DNA of 64,000 nt from Thunnus maccoyii (taxonomy: Eukaryota; Chordata; Actinopteri; Scombriformes; Scombridae), in contig NC_056550.1 of NCBI RefSeq assembly GCF_910596095.1, positions 10,042,501 to 10,106,500 on the forward strand, in the 5' to 3' direction. Positions 50,701-62,334 of this stretch are shown one piece after another. How positions within the stretch are numbered: position 1 is the first letter of the stretch; the number at the start of each line of letters is the position of its first letter. The notes under the pieces were generated by a model. That model ran no database searches, was not told the DNA's origin, and saw nothing but the letters and a program-made list of their open reading frames with translations. The position numbers and the translations under genes were made by a program.

Positions 50701-53700
50701 CTGGTCCAGCACTCCAATCCACCAATAAATGCCTGGCCAGCCTGTCGGTTGGCGCAGCTCAGATATTGTAAACAGCTCGATGCTGTGCCTCTTGTTGTTG
50801 TGTTTAAGAGTGTAGATATCTTTTGTTGTGAAACTAGTCAGAAGCACTTGATCACTAACTGTGCTTCTCCTTGCTGTCAGTTAAGAGTGTAGATATCTAT
50901 TGCTGTAAAACTATTATGAGGCACTCATTACCTGGGCATGAAGCCAGGTGTAGTTCCGCTGACCACTGATTGCACACACACTTAGCATTCCTGAGTGGTG
51001 CTGTTCTTATTGTACTTATGTTTTTTTCAATCCACTAAAAACTAGGTCTAGACAGTGAGGTTTTATTTGCAGTTTTGTTTCATTGTGTTAGTTTTAGCTC
51101 GAGTTTAGAAGTCCCCTTTTGGTTATATTTGGTTTTTGGTTTGAACAGCATCCACAGGCCCTTCTTCTTTGGTAGTTTGCCTCTTGTGTTTGTGTATTTT
51201 TGAAACAATCCAATTTCTTGTTAATCACTAACTTTGTCTTAACAAAGATCCATGGTTTAATATTGCCTCCCTTTCCAAGCTGAGTTGTGACATGGTTGAT
51301 CATGGTGATCTCAATGGTGCCATGAGTTAATAGTTTAAGATTAAAGGTGATGACAGAGAGCAGGCCAGCTTCAGAGCTTCTTAATTATAATTGTTTAGCT
51401 GTGACATTCGCTGGTCTATCATGTCTGTCTACCCTGTTGCAGGTTGACTCACAACTTCCTCTTTGCTGTGCTTACATGTTTGTTTGGTCTGTCTGCCCTA
51501 GAGGTTAGATTAGAGGTAAGATATACTTTCGATTTTTATTACTGCACCTGAGCCCTTCTCTACTTTCTACTTTGTTGCTTCATGCAGCTTAAAAAAAGCT
51601 AAAACACACTGCTAACTTGGATGAAATCTGTACTCTGTTTATAATCGCTGTCATGATTTTTACTAGGGATGCACAATATTATCGGCATGTCATCGGTATC
51701 GGCTGATAAAAGCTCTAAAATGAAATATCGGCATCGATCATTTCTGCCGCTTATGAGAGGCCGATTTGTTGCCGTCTCCTCCCCCGCCCGACTGTGCTTC
51801 CCTCCACAAAATGTTTCACCCTGACGGTCCCGGTGCTTCCTCCGCAGGCTCCACTTCACTCAAGCTGCCCGTCAGACCCGCTGCTTCTTCCCACTTTAAC
51901 TCAGTGCTCTGGTTGGATCCACGTGCAGAGCTGGGGCTAACGTTAGCTGGGAGGCTAGCAGAGGCTAGCTGGCTGTGCTTCCCTCCGGCCATGCTACGGC
52001 TAACGCTCCGCTAGCCTCTCAGCTAACGTTAGCCTCGGCTCTCCATGTGGATCCAGCCAAAACACCAAGCCCCGGTTTGTTATTCAGGGAAAAAGTGGGA
52101 AGAAGCAGCGGGTCTGACAGGCAGCTTGAGTGAAGTGGAGCCTGCGGAGGAAGCACCGGGACCGTCAGGGAGAAACAGTCCGTCGAGGGGCTGCTAAGTT
52201 CTGCACAGATAGGAAACACGTCAGCTGACAGGATGTACCACTCTGTTTGGGGGGGAAAAAAAAACTTTGGTTTTTATTGGCAGTTGGCCACCAGCCAGAG
52301 CAGGTCGTCTACTAATCAGAAGATCGGCAGTTCGATTCCCGGCTCCTCCAGTCCGCATGTGGGCAAGATACTTAACCCCGAATTGCTCCTGATGGCTGTG
52401 CCATCAGTGTGTGAATGTGTATGAATGACTAGATCTCCTCTCATGGGCAGGTTGGGACCTTGCATGGTAGCCCCTGTACCATTCAGCGTATGAATGTGTG
52501 TGAATGGGTGACTGTGATTCGTAGTGTAAAAAAAGCGCTTTGAGTGGTCGAAAGACTAGAAAGGCGCTATACAAGTACAGTCCATTTACCATTTAACTCA
52601 ATGAAAATTCTACTGCCCGACCCACCTGGCAGATTCATTAAAGTTTTAAGGCTTCCTAAATTCTTCCCTCATATATTGTCCTTCTTGGTCATACTTAGTA
52701 CAATCTATGCTTGCATGCATAATAGTCTCCTCAGCCATCTGGAAAAAAATATGTGCATATATCGGTATCGGCAATCGGCCACAGTGAGTTGGAAATATCG
52801 GCATATTGGATATCGGCAAAAAATCCAATATCGTGCCACCCTAATTTTTACCTGTTTGAACATCAGCCTAGTGGGTACTGTGTTTGAGTGTATTTGTATA
52901 TTCAGTACGTGAGAGAGAAAGTCAGTTTGCATCACTGTGTATGCACATCTGCTAGTGACCTTGCATTTAGGACAGACGAAGCCACTCATGTTCTCTACCA
53001 CTCCGATGATAGGCAGCTTGACCTTCTGACAGAACCGGATCTCTTTTCGCACATCTTGCAACGACACCTCCTAGAAAGAAAAACAGAAAGACGGAAAGAG
53101 AAAGGCAAAGCAAGAGAAGAGTGGGGCAGAGGGCGCCACAGAAGACGAGAGGAGAGACAGAACGGAAACACCAGACACCAGAGAAAAGAACAAAAGATAA
53201 AGGATTTGTATATATTGTTATCTGTTCTCTGCCAACTGCTATCATGTTTCTCTTGAGCAAAGCAGTGAGCCTCGACAAACTGAGCAGCCCACATATGTCA
53301 ATGTGTGGAAAAACTCTTAAAATATCAAGAGCTCGGCAACTTGATATTACACAGACTGACTTCTCTTTTCTGGGTAATTCCCACCTCGTGTGTGGTTAGT
53401 TTTGGTTAAGTGAGAGCTGATGGAATGAGGAAATGAATCCACTGCTGTCTGACCTCACAAGTCCAGTCTAAAATAAGTATTAGGAAGTGTTTGTTTAGTG
53501 TGAGATTTAACAGAGGAGTACAGTACACAGCTCTATACAAACAATGGACAGGGACAAGACGATACAACCTATTGTGACACACTGTCAGTAAGTTTGTTTA
53601 AAAAAAGGTTATTGTGGAAACTTATTACGTTCAAACTCTTCTCCAAGATTTTTTTTTCAGTTTTTCATTACTGCTTATCCTCTAGAGGGTCATGGGGGAG

Positions 53701-55837
53701 CTGGAACCAATCTCAACTGACGTTGGGCGAGAGGTGGGATACACCCTGGACAGGTTGCCAGCCAATCACAGGGCTGACATATAGTAAAGAGACAGACAAC
53801 TATTCATACTCACATTCACACCATACCTAAGCTGCATGTTTTTGGTCTGTGGGAGGAAGCTGCAGTACCCAGAGAGGACCATGCAGGCACGAGGAGAACA
53901 TGTAAACAATGATAATCTTAACATGTGACTTCTAGCCACTGCTAATGTTAGATTCTACTTGATATAATACACAAGACCTCCAATATGGCTCCAACTGGGT
54001 GCAAGTCAGGAGAAAAACAAACAAACAAAAAAAAAAACAACACCTCTGTGCATATTCAATAGTGTAATCAATATTAGGTCAGAGAGCAGGACAGCTGATG
54101 TGTGTCTGTGTATATCAAAAAAGGGACACCACAGATCCATGATCATAGCTAGCATTTACTTTATTGTCAACATAATGCCACCTGGGTTATGAGCTTCTTA
54201 AATCTATCACACAAAAAGTTTCACATCATTTTTGGCTCTTCCTACAGTGTCAACACGTGGTAATGGTGGTGTGGTGATGTTTATGCGAATAAAACCCTTT
54301 GGTTAAGGTTTGGAAAAAATGCTTACATGCATAGGGGGATATACGCACTTAGTAATAGTTAATTTGAGGGGCAACAATTTCTCTGAACATGTCTCGTGCG
54401 CTTTGATTTCCCAGAATTACTTTCCACCAGCCCCCTAAAACAGGTGCATCATTTAAACATGTGGGTAGAGAGGGACTGGTGACAGTCACATTACTAGTGT
54501 GGGGGGCGGGGGGGTTTCCAGCTCAGATAATATCAGATCCAATCAAAACTGCATTTATTCTCTGTTTGTGAATAATGAAAGCTCTAGTAAGAAGCTCTAT
54601 ATAATTCGTGGTAACTGACAACAAAACTTGATCTTTACTGGCAATTCTTTAGATATCCACAAATGTTCTTGGCTTTAAATGTGCCATTATAGCTGTGCAG
54701 GGCATCTTTCAATAAAACACTGACCACAAAAAGGCAGAGATAGTAATTCCCTCATGAAGAGTAGCACTGAATAGACCACTGCATGATACAATGCAGCTGC
54801 TACGATGTTGCATTCTGAGTAAAAGGGGTGCTCTCATTCCCTGTCTGTTAATAGTGTGAGTCTGTTATTTTCACTGTTATTATTAGTCACTAGTGTGATA
54901 CAAATACCACCAACGAAGCAACAACTCCAGGCTGCTGTTTATACTTCACTGACTGAAGTATAATCGGTCAAAGCAGCTGGAGTGAAAGTAGACACAGACT
55001 TCTGATACATTACCAGTATTTGAGGATGGAATTCCCCTTTATAGCAGTGTTTTTTCGATCCTGGTCCTGGGGCACTCCTACCCTTCATGTTTTAGGCCGT
55101 ATTCACACTAAATCAGGTGTTGCGGCGCACCACTGCTGGATTGAGCGGTGGTGTGGGCATGTTTGTGCTTTTTTAAAATGAGTCAGGAAGCTGACAGCAA
55201 AACCTTACTTTACTTTTAATTGTAACAAACACAGCTCTGATCAGTCTGATTGCCGGCTGTGATTGGCCATCACAGCATGACGTCGGGTTGCGCTTCTCCA
55301 AAACTTTACTCTGGATCAACTTTCTCGCTGCGGGCTGGTGTGTCTGATTTGGTGTGAATACGGTCATAGATGTTTCCTTGCGCTAACACACCAATTCAAA
55401 TGAATGGGTATTTTATCAGGCTTCTGCAGAGCTTGATGATGAGCTGATCATTTGAATTAGGTGTGTTGGAAGAGGGGAACATCTAAAACATGCAGGGCAT
55501 GGGTGCCCCAGGACCAGGATTAAAAAACAGTGCTTTACAGTCAGGACAGCTTAAACATGTTGTGGTAAAGGTGGTGTAAATGTTATTATTGTTAAGTATA
55601 TAACTGTTGAACATGTTTGTGTGTGTGTGTACCTGTGGTGTGGTGATGATGACAGCACCATCGACGTGGGTGGAGCTTAGGTACTGGACAATTGACAGGT
55701 GCTCATCAGACGTGCCAGGGGGCGTGTCCACGATGAGATAGTCCAGTTCCCCCCAATCAACATCCCTCAAAAACTGCTTGATCATTCCTGATTGGACACA
55801 AAATCCACACAAGTAAATAATTTAACTTTATATACTG

Positions 55838-55917
<80 letters not shown>

Positions 55918-56015
55918 TACCATTCTTCTTGGGTCCCCTCCAGATCACAGCATCATCAGGGCTACCGAGCAGGAAGCCAATGGACATGACAGCAAGGTTG
56001 TCGTCCACATACTGG

Positions 56016-56050
<35 letters not shown>

Positions 56051-59000
56051 TTTAACTTACAATATATGAGATTTCTTCAAAGAAATAAACATTTTTCAAA
56101 AAGCAGCATCGTTTGAATTGACTCACCACAGGAGACCAGCCTGACCCACTCTGGTGAACCTGGGCACAAGAAAACTGATTACTAACCTGCTCTGACGTCT
56201 GTGTTTCTGGTAAAATGATACAAGGTCTCTACATTCAAATACCTCTGTGTATTTCTGTTTCCATTTCTTAACATTCTTACTTGTTCTCCTTCTAAGCCCA
56301 TGATCCTAGGAATGGACGGACCGCAGATATCTACATCCAGCAGGGCAACCTAAAAATGGAGAAAGCAGAAGAAACAGTCTGTTTGGCAACCATATCACTA
56401 ACTGCGGAGGAAAGAATTTAGAAATGACACTGGAACAATATGGGCTACAATGAATGTTTTATCAATTTGAATAGTGTAGTTGCACTTTTGACTAAAATAT
56501 ATTTTTATCAAATGTAGATCATATCATGGAACATTTTGCCCCTACAATAATAAATACTTCAAAATCAAAAACTTCAATAATCTATTTTTTTTATTTTTAT
56601 TTTATTTTATTTTATTTCACACATATAAAGATAAAACACATGAATGAAATATAAAAAGTAAAATCAATAAAAGTAATCTATAAAATATCTTATATCTTAT
56701 CTTCTAATAGGAATCAGTCTCATACTACATCTATGTTTTTTTCTGACATATCCTCAGGTGACTGTCTGCAGTATATCAGATTGAAGTTACACCTCAGATA
56801 TGATGACCTCTAGTGGCCTTTAAGTGATTTGCAGGGGACACAGCAAAGATATAGATTTAAACAGGAACAATAAATAAGAAATAAACAATAATAAGAAAGA
56901 TCTATGCTCCTCATCAAGTCGCTCCCATCATCCAACACTCCCCACTGTAGCCTCTCACCTCCATCCATATGGAAGTAAACATGTCTATGCATGGGCACCT
57001 GGTTATGTTTTAAAATGAGGGAGCAAACTTGGAAAGATACATAATTGGTGGGGAGGTCTGAGGATCCTCCCACAGAAAAACAATTGTAATTTAAAACAAA
57101 TTTCCTGTCATTTCCACACCACCTAATCTCTAAACAGCCACCTGCACTAGTCTAGATTAGTTAGATTGAGGGTGCTAGTATAAAATTGGGTGGATCAGGA
57201 CAGGAAATGATTATTAGAAGAATGGCTATTTCATATTTGAAATGTTTTTCATCCCATCCAACCCTGCTCCACCTGAGAAATGGCCTACGCTAACCTGAGG
57301 CCTGTACTACGAAGCAGGATATGGGGTTAGCAAAGTAACTTCAGGTTTAACTCTGGGTTTTCAGTCCTACGACGCTGGTTCACTTCTTACCGGGGTTCAT
57401 CACCATGGTAACTTATACTGAACAGCTATCCTGCTCCGGAGAAGGTTAACTTGAGAAGTTGAGATCACAACCTGTCAACACTCCGACCACTAACCAATCA
57501 GATCACTGGGAGAAAGAGTCATCATTCCTACAGGATCCCAACATGGACAAAAGTCCTGAGTTTACAATAAAGTGACAAGTAAAAAAGAGCAATATATATT
57601 TTAATAGGTCAGTGGAAACATTTCATTGTTCCAGGCTTTCCATTTCCACTCTGGTTTTAAAACAGAGCTTCTAACAAACAGAGAGATCATTTACGACACT
57701 AATTACGTAATGATGATATTAGCTGCATTTTAATAGTATAAAGTTTATTTATCCCCGGAGTGAAGCTGACAGTGTGGATGATTTTACCCTCTGATCTCAT
57801 CACTGCTGCTTAGAATAACATCAGACAACTGTGTGATGACAACTGGAAATAAAAACGAAATATTGTCTTTTATCAGAATAATAATCCACACACTGTTATT
57901 GGCTTCCATGATTATAAATGCAACATTTCAGTGAGATAGACCTCATCAGTCATTAACTACTTTTACACTCTTTGCTTCAGTAGCAGAAACAGTCTGGCAT
58001 TACTTTTAAGTTTCTTTTTTTATGTGACATATTCAGAATGGTTTCCTCATCATCCAGCTAAATAGCAAGAAAATCTCTTTGTACTTAAGTCATATATAAT
58101 AATTTCTACATGTATTTTGAGCCGTAGCCTACTTTTAATATGTGGAAATTATTGCTAATGTTTCTACATCTTCTTATTCTGTTGTATGATTACAGGCTGT
58201 CATTTACATTGCACTTCGCTGAATATGACTTTTTGCTGTCTCTTGAACAGAAGTTTTCCACAGGCACTTGGTATCACCTTTTCATCTCATATCATGAAGT
58301 ACTTCATTCATGGTTCTGATGATGTCACTCGTAATTAACAACCCCGCCTCTTTCACACGTACGTGCTCATAGCTAGATAGCAAAACCCCGGGATGACTGA
58401 GCAGGTTGATAACCAGCTTTGTAGTACTGGTTATCTGGACGGCCAACGTTAGGTTCAGTGAAGCCAGATAACGAAAAGATATCCTGGGTATGTTGAAGTT
58501 GCTTCGTAGTACAGGCCCCTGGTGTGCTGAGCTCAGAGTTACACTGACTTGAGCCTGGTGTGGTGAAGCAGGATCTCTTATTTGCCGTAAGATTTGAGAG
58601 ATTAATTTGAGAGAGATTAGTGCGTGTTGGCAACCCTGCAAAATGTAAAATCATGTATGACTCACTGCTGCATGGTGCTACTCTGTCTTGTCTGTCTGTG
58701 TGCTGTTAGTGACCTCTTTTCGCGCTGCAACATTTTCAGTTATGAATGTGTTTTTCACTGTATGAGAAAATAGATGTGTGATGTGACAGTGTGTGAAAAG
58801 TGTCTCACGCTCAATACGTGAGAGTTGGCAGCTCAGAGTAATTATGTGTAATTCTGAGTTTAAACAAATAGCTTAGTAGCCCTAATGGTTTTGTCTTTTG
58901 AACAACCAGCTGGTGGCTCTGTGGTTTGCAAAACATTACCTCCTTTGTGCTGTCACTTGCCAAGGCGTGGGCCAGGTGAGCGCTGAATGTACTCTTCCCC

Positions 59001-60744
59001 ACTCCTCCTTTTCCAGACAGCACAAGGATCTTGTGTTTGACTGTTGACAGCTTCACTCCGATCTCTGCTATGGCTGGAAATGAGACAGATAGAGGATGTG
59101 AAGGATAGAGATGGGCTATCGGGTGTTATAAATCTTGGTGTCACAAAAACGCTGATGGACAAATATGGGTTTTTGTCAAGTCGCAATGTACAATTGTCAT
59201 AATATCATGATGTGATAACAGTCTTACCAGGGTCAGGGGCCTTGGTAGCTCCAGAAGCACACAGTTTCTGGTTGGGACAGCCCTGGCATGATGCAGACTT
59301 CCCTGCTTGCTCACTCTGTGTACCTGGGCAGTCTGAAAACATTAAACATGGGTGTCAACGGTGTTTTATCAAGCACCTGAGTCCATTAATCAATGTGCTG
59401 GCTTTATCAGAGTAACATAAAAAGATCGGAGCCCAATACGTTTTCTGGGCTTGGGCTTCAACCCCTCTGCCATTACAAACTCATGCTGTGCAGTAAGGTT
59501 GGGCGATATGGACAAAATCAAATATCACAACATTTTTGACCAAATAACTCAATATCGATATTGCGACAATATTGTAGGAATGAATATTGGTGCTTTCATA
59601 AAATATTTAGCCTACACAATGAGATTTTTGATAAATAATCATCAGTAATGTGGATATAATGACTAAGTGGGTAAAGGCAAATAATAGAACAGCTTGAACA
59701 GTCTGGTAAACATCACTATATTGTAATGCAGCCTTTAAAACCAGAAAAAGACAACACTTACATCACAATAGAACAATATTATGCTATCCAAGACGATATC
59801 TAGTCTTGAATCACAATATTGATAAAATATTGATATATTGCTCAGCCCTACTGTGCAGCCTAACTTTGACGAACCCCCACTTTGACTTTATTTTAGATTC
59901 TAGTGGAGATGTCAGTGTTACCAAATGTACCAACACATGCCGGCTGAATTTTCGGTAAATATGTATAAAATGTCACAATATTTGAATAATATTTCCGTGA
60001 GTTGGAGTTGTGTAGCATTACAAAACACGGAGTCTTGAGTTTGAATATTTTACTCAGTGTTTAATATAGAGATGCATGTGGCGATTTTAAAAACGATAAA
60101 GCTCTTTAAAGGGGGGAATTAAAGTAAAGTGGAAGTTTAGGGGTTTAAGTGTGGTTCTGGCATGAAGAAACAGGGATAAGTTTACTACCATAACACACAA
60201 CAACTTGCAGGAGTAAGAAACTCGGACACGACTGCGTCACTATGACTCAGCTAAATTTCTGGGACTATCATGCTGAAATTCATGACACAAATACATTCAG
60301 CAATGTTTAAGTAGCCTTGTCTAATAATGTCTTATTCACGTAAGACCAATTTCTGCAATGACATTAACACGCTGACACTTTATAACTGTTCAAATGAAAT
60401 AATTTGAGTGAACAAGCGATTTCTGTTCGGTTTTAACCAACAGGTGCCAGCACTACAAATCCCTGTGGGTATTTAGTAAATGATACCTTGCTGGTATCTT
60501 AAAAACCTTGAAAACAGGAAAAAATGCAAGTATATTATCGTCAACAACAGCAGAGAGCTGCTTAACAGTAGCAGTGAGAGAGGTAAATATTAGCGTTTGA
60601 TTAAAAACACGCCACATCCTCACAGTAAAGACAATATTATAAAACACTACATCGCAAAGCAGCCAAAGTATATTGTGGTGGAGGTAAGTCCAAAAGTAAG
60701 TTTGAAAACTCACGCTCTGGTGCATTATCTGGTACGTCTCCCAT
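47733..60744 (-). CDS. nubp1: nubp1, cytosolic Fe-S cluster assembly factor, 10 coding exons, 322 aa
   Basis: NUBP1 (Nbp35) pairs with NUBP2 (Cfd1) as the P-loop NTPase scaffold that assembles 4Fe-4S clusters in the cytosol. Exons in order: 60714-60744, 59228-59332, 58940-59073, 56281-56349, 56127-56159, 55921-56011, 55633-55787, 52960-53070, 48261-48447, 47733-47785. All phases join into 322 residues, matching the roughly 320 of human NUBP1. The N-terminal cluster-binding motif C12-x13-C26-x2-C29-x5-C35 is intact, as are the P-loop GKGGVGKS (66-73), the [11 protein letters not shown] block, and the bridging CPKC (239-242). The last exon is only 53 bp (IQDYCSNR... then TGA at 47733-47735); I chose it over nearer acceptors because it restores the family's C-terminal Ile-Gln-(Glu/Asp)-(Phe/Tyr)-Cys. 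No sign of decay. Confidence 0.95.
49107..50865. repeat. 879-bp tandem duplication in nubp1 intron 8
   Basis: Copy 1 runs 49107-49985 and copy 2 49986-50865, both starting 'gctagcgggcctttcaatgg'. They differ at only a few positions, for example tgtacgcgc versus tgcatgcgc, cctcaaaggc versus cctaaaggc, and cgctactt versus tgctattt. At 50880-50930 a diverged stub repeats the last part of the unit ('ttaagagtgtagatatct..tg.tg.aaact'). Identical open frames in the two copies reflect the duplication and show no recognisable protein. Confidence 0.93.
51814..52176. repeat. long inverted repeat (foldback) inside the hAT element
   Basis: The left arm, from 51814 ('gtttcaccctgacggtccc...tgcttcctccgcaggctcc...'), is matched in reverse by the right arm ending at 52176 ('...ggagcctgcggaggaagcaccgggaccgtcaggg'). 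The arms are about 175 bases and the centre is near 51995. Matches continue through 'tggatccacgtg' / 'catgtggatcca' and 'ggctaacgttagct' / 'agctaacgttagcc'. Transcribed RNA would fold into a long hairpin. Confidence 0.88.
52281..52595 (+). mobile_element. tRNA-derived SINE inserted in the hAT element
   Basis: The head contains a tRNA-like segment with a pol III B box (agTTCGATTCC at 52329-52339, preceded by 'gagcaggtcgtctactaatcagaag'). The tail 'aaaaagcgctttgagtgg...agaaaggcgctatacaagtacagtccatttacca' is a conserved 3' part of common percomorph SINEs. The A box is poorly preserved. Ends are estimated, as target duplications were not found. Confidence 0.7.
53660..53905 (+). repeat. common teleost dispersed repeat in nubp1 intron 7
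   Basis: The sequence 'gggtcatgggggagctgga', 'gttgggcgagaggtgggatacaccctggacagg', 'cacattcacacc' and 'tgtgggaggaagctgcagtacccagagagg...gagaacatg' is a very widespread fish repeat that I recognise but cannot assign to a class. It lies between nubp1 exons 8 and 7. Confidence 0.6.
55045..55532. mobile_element. hAT-like MITE carrying a second inserted MITE, nubp1 intron 7
   Basis: The outer ends are inverted over about 45 bases: CAGTGTTTTTTCGATCCTGG at the left, and the reverse complement of the right end begins CACTGTTTTTTAATCCTGG. Flanks are CTTTATAG (55037-55044) and CTTTACAG (55533-55540), an 8-bp target duplication with one change. Inside, 'ggccgtattcacactaaatc' (55093-55112) and 'tttggtgtgaatacggtc' (55348-55365) form a second inverted pair that bounds an inner element, so this is a nested insertion. 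Confidence 0.75.
55844..55920 (+). repeat. (CA)n microsatellite touching the donor of nubp1 exon 6
   Basis: About 75 bases of ca repeat (two interruptions near 55904 and 55918). On the minus, transcribed strand this is (TG)n beginning within the splice donor itself (G|gtatgtgtgtgt). Confidence 0.95.
56012..56050 (+). repeat. (CA)n microsatellite forming the acceptor tract of nubp1 exon 6
   Basis: About 34 bases of ca repeat. On the transcript strand they read (TG)n running directly into 'ttccag' at the exon 6 acceptor, in place of an ordinary polypyrimidine tract. Confidence 0.95.
57299..58516. mobile_element. DNA element with 'GGCCTGTACTACGAAGCA' inverted ends, nubp1 intron 3
   Basis: The left end GGCCTGTACTACGAAGCA (57299-57316) is matched by the reverse complement of the right end (58499-58516) for all 18 bases. 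The interior of 1.2 kb shows no transposase frame. A partial second copy of its right half (about 58178-58516) lies at 33060-33404 in ciita. The superfamily is not determined, because no clean target duplication was seen. Confidence 0.75.
59494..59850. mobile_element. hAT-type MITE with perfect 8-bp target duplication, nubp1 intron 1
   Basis: Flanked on both sides by CTGTGCAG (59486-59493 and 59851-59858). The ends are inverted: TAAGGTTGGGCGATAT at the left, and the reverse complement of the right end reads TAGGGCTGAGCAATAT. The 357-bp interior is A/T-rich with several 'aatattg/caatatt' motifs and no frame. This is the widespread 'gggc(t/g)g(g/a)gcgatat' hAT MITE type. Confidence 0.88.
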
Positions 60745-62330
60745 CTTTGAAACAGTGTCCTTCCGTTAAACTCGTCCCCTTTCGAGGGTTCCGGGTAAGC
60801 ACAAGATCAAACTTAAAATGCGCAGTTTGTACATTTCAAGTCACCATATTTGTGTCTGTGGCCCAGTACCAGAGTTAACCCTGTCCTAAACAATGAACAG
60901 TTACAGGCTTGAGTTTGCATCGCATGTGTTTTCATTCAGCGGCGAAAATTCCTATATAAATATATAGGGAGAATATATATTCAGTTGAACAGGGGTTAGT
61001 TTTGTTGCCATGTTCAATCAATTCTGGCAAAAATGTCCAAAGTTGTTCTTGTGGAATTCTTCAAAAATATTATATACGTGTATATTGAAAGTACACAAAA
61101 ATGTATAAATAGGCTATATATATTTTTTTTTTGTATGTATATATATTTTTTAGAAAATTTAGTTGTTGTATGCTGTGACAAAAGGGTATTTTAAGAGATC
61201 CGTTGGACAGCACTCCAAATTGACTTTTTAAATTGCCACACGGACGTTACGAGCAAGACGCCCATCTTCAGCGTGTGTACTGGCAGTTTCACAATCAGCA
61301 GACTCAGGTGACCACAACTGGCATAACAGGTGTCTTCCAGCAGGGGGAGCCACAATCACATGATGTAGGTTACTAACACATAAAACAATTTATAAAAAAT
61401 AAATAAATAGAAGATTTAAAAAAAAGAAGATAAAACAAACAAACAAACAAACAAACAAAACAACACCTGTAAAGCCAACTGACAGTGAGGGCTAAAGGCA
61501 CTGTAGGACTTAGATATGGACTGGAGCGAATCCCTGCTACTGTCCTAACCTGATTTACCTCATCCACAATCTTTGACATAAACTATTTTAAGTGTTGTGC
61601 AAAGGATTATATTTTAAGTAAAACTTCAGTTCAGTTCACTTCAGTTCAGTTAAAAAATGAGCTTTGAGAAATGTAGACCTTTTACCATCTACTACACATC
61701 AGTGCTACAGGACAAAATCATTTCCCAGAGGATTTTCCATCCAAATCCTTGTAAGTACATGATGAATGTTTTTAATTTTTTAAATTTTTTTTTAGTTTTT
61801 TTTTTTTTTTTTTAATGTTTTTAGTTGCGTAGTCTGTTGTAAAATATGGCTTCTATCAGCTAAGTAGATAATTTAGTTATCTAGATAATTAGTTCTAATA
61901 ATGAATGAAAGTTTACATTTGCATAATAAATGTACTAAAATTCTTATATTGTGTTCCTGACAGTGTTTGGCACAGTGTAGTCTGTTGCATTCATATTCAA
62001 TCACTGCAGCCCAGTGAAAAATGGACGTATTTCGTGAATAGAAAAAAAATTACACCATACTTAGGCTTAGTGAAGTTGAACTTGCTTCATGATGAAAGCC
62101 AAGAAACCATACTTTTCAGGCATATCACTGTGGTTTTAAATGAGAAAGATTTTTTTTTTTTGGTTTGATTTCACTTTGTTTAAACCTCATCAGTTAAGGT
62201 AGGACTTAGTTAATACATTTTTAGATGTCACAGTATTCTCACTAGCAACACATTGTTTGAGGTGTTTACATTGTTGTAAAAAAAATCTCATAATGTAATA
62301 TTCCTACTTCCTATAAAAACTAAAAACTTG
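60745..62330. other. nubp1 upstream region and spacer
   Basis: The nubp1 promoter should lie just right of 60744; the sequence there (ttccgttaaactcgtccccttt) shows no TATA box. Beyond it the DNA is A/T-rich, with a TA-rich stretch at 60955-61150, (CAAA)n at 61435-61460 and a long T-run near 61790-61815. No gene seen. Confidence 0.45.
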
Positions 62331-62334
62331 TCAT

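Larger units (their letters stand above)
51664..52843. mobile_element. non-autonomous hAT-type element with 8-bp target duplication, in nubp1 intron 8
   Basis: Both sides carry the perfect 8-bp duplication ATTTTTAC (51656-51663 and 52844-52851). The ends are inverted: TAGGGATGCACAATATT at the left, and the reverse complement of the right end reads TAGGGTGGCACGATATT. Eight-base duplications and such 'TAGGG..GCAC.ATATT' ends are characteristic of hAT elements. The element is 1180 bp and has no transposase. Inside it is a long palindrome (51814-52176) and a tRNA-type SINE (about 52281-52595). Confidence 0.88.

Noticed and set aside
49107-50865. Repeated 67- and 63-codon frames as a duplicated small gene
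   Set aside because: They recur only because the DNA is tandemly duplicated. They have no recognisable domain, and the region lies within a nubp1 intron.
51821-52014. GC-rich frame around 51766-52014 as a gene or CpG promoter
   Set aside because: It lies wholly within the palindromic part of a hAT element bounded by a perfect target duplication.
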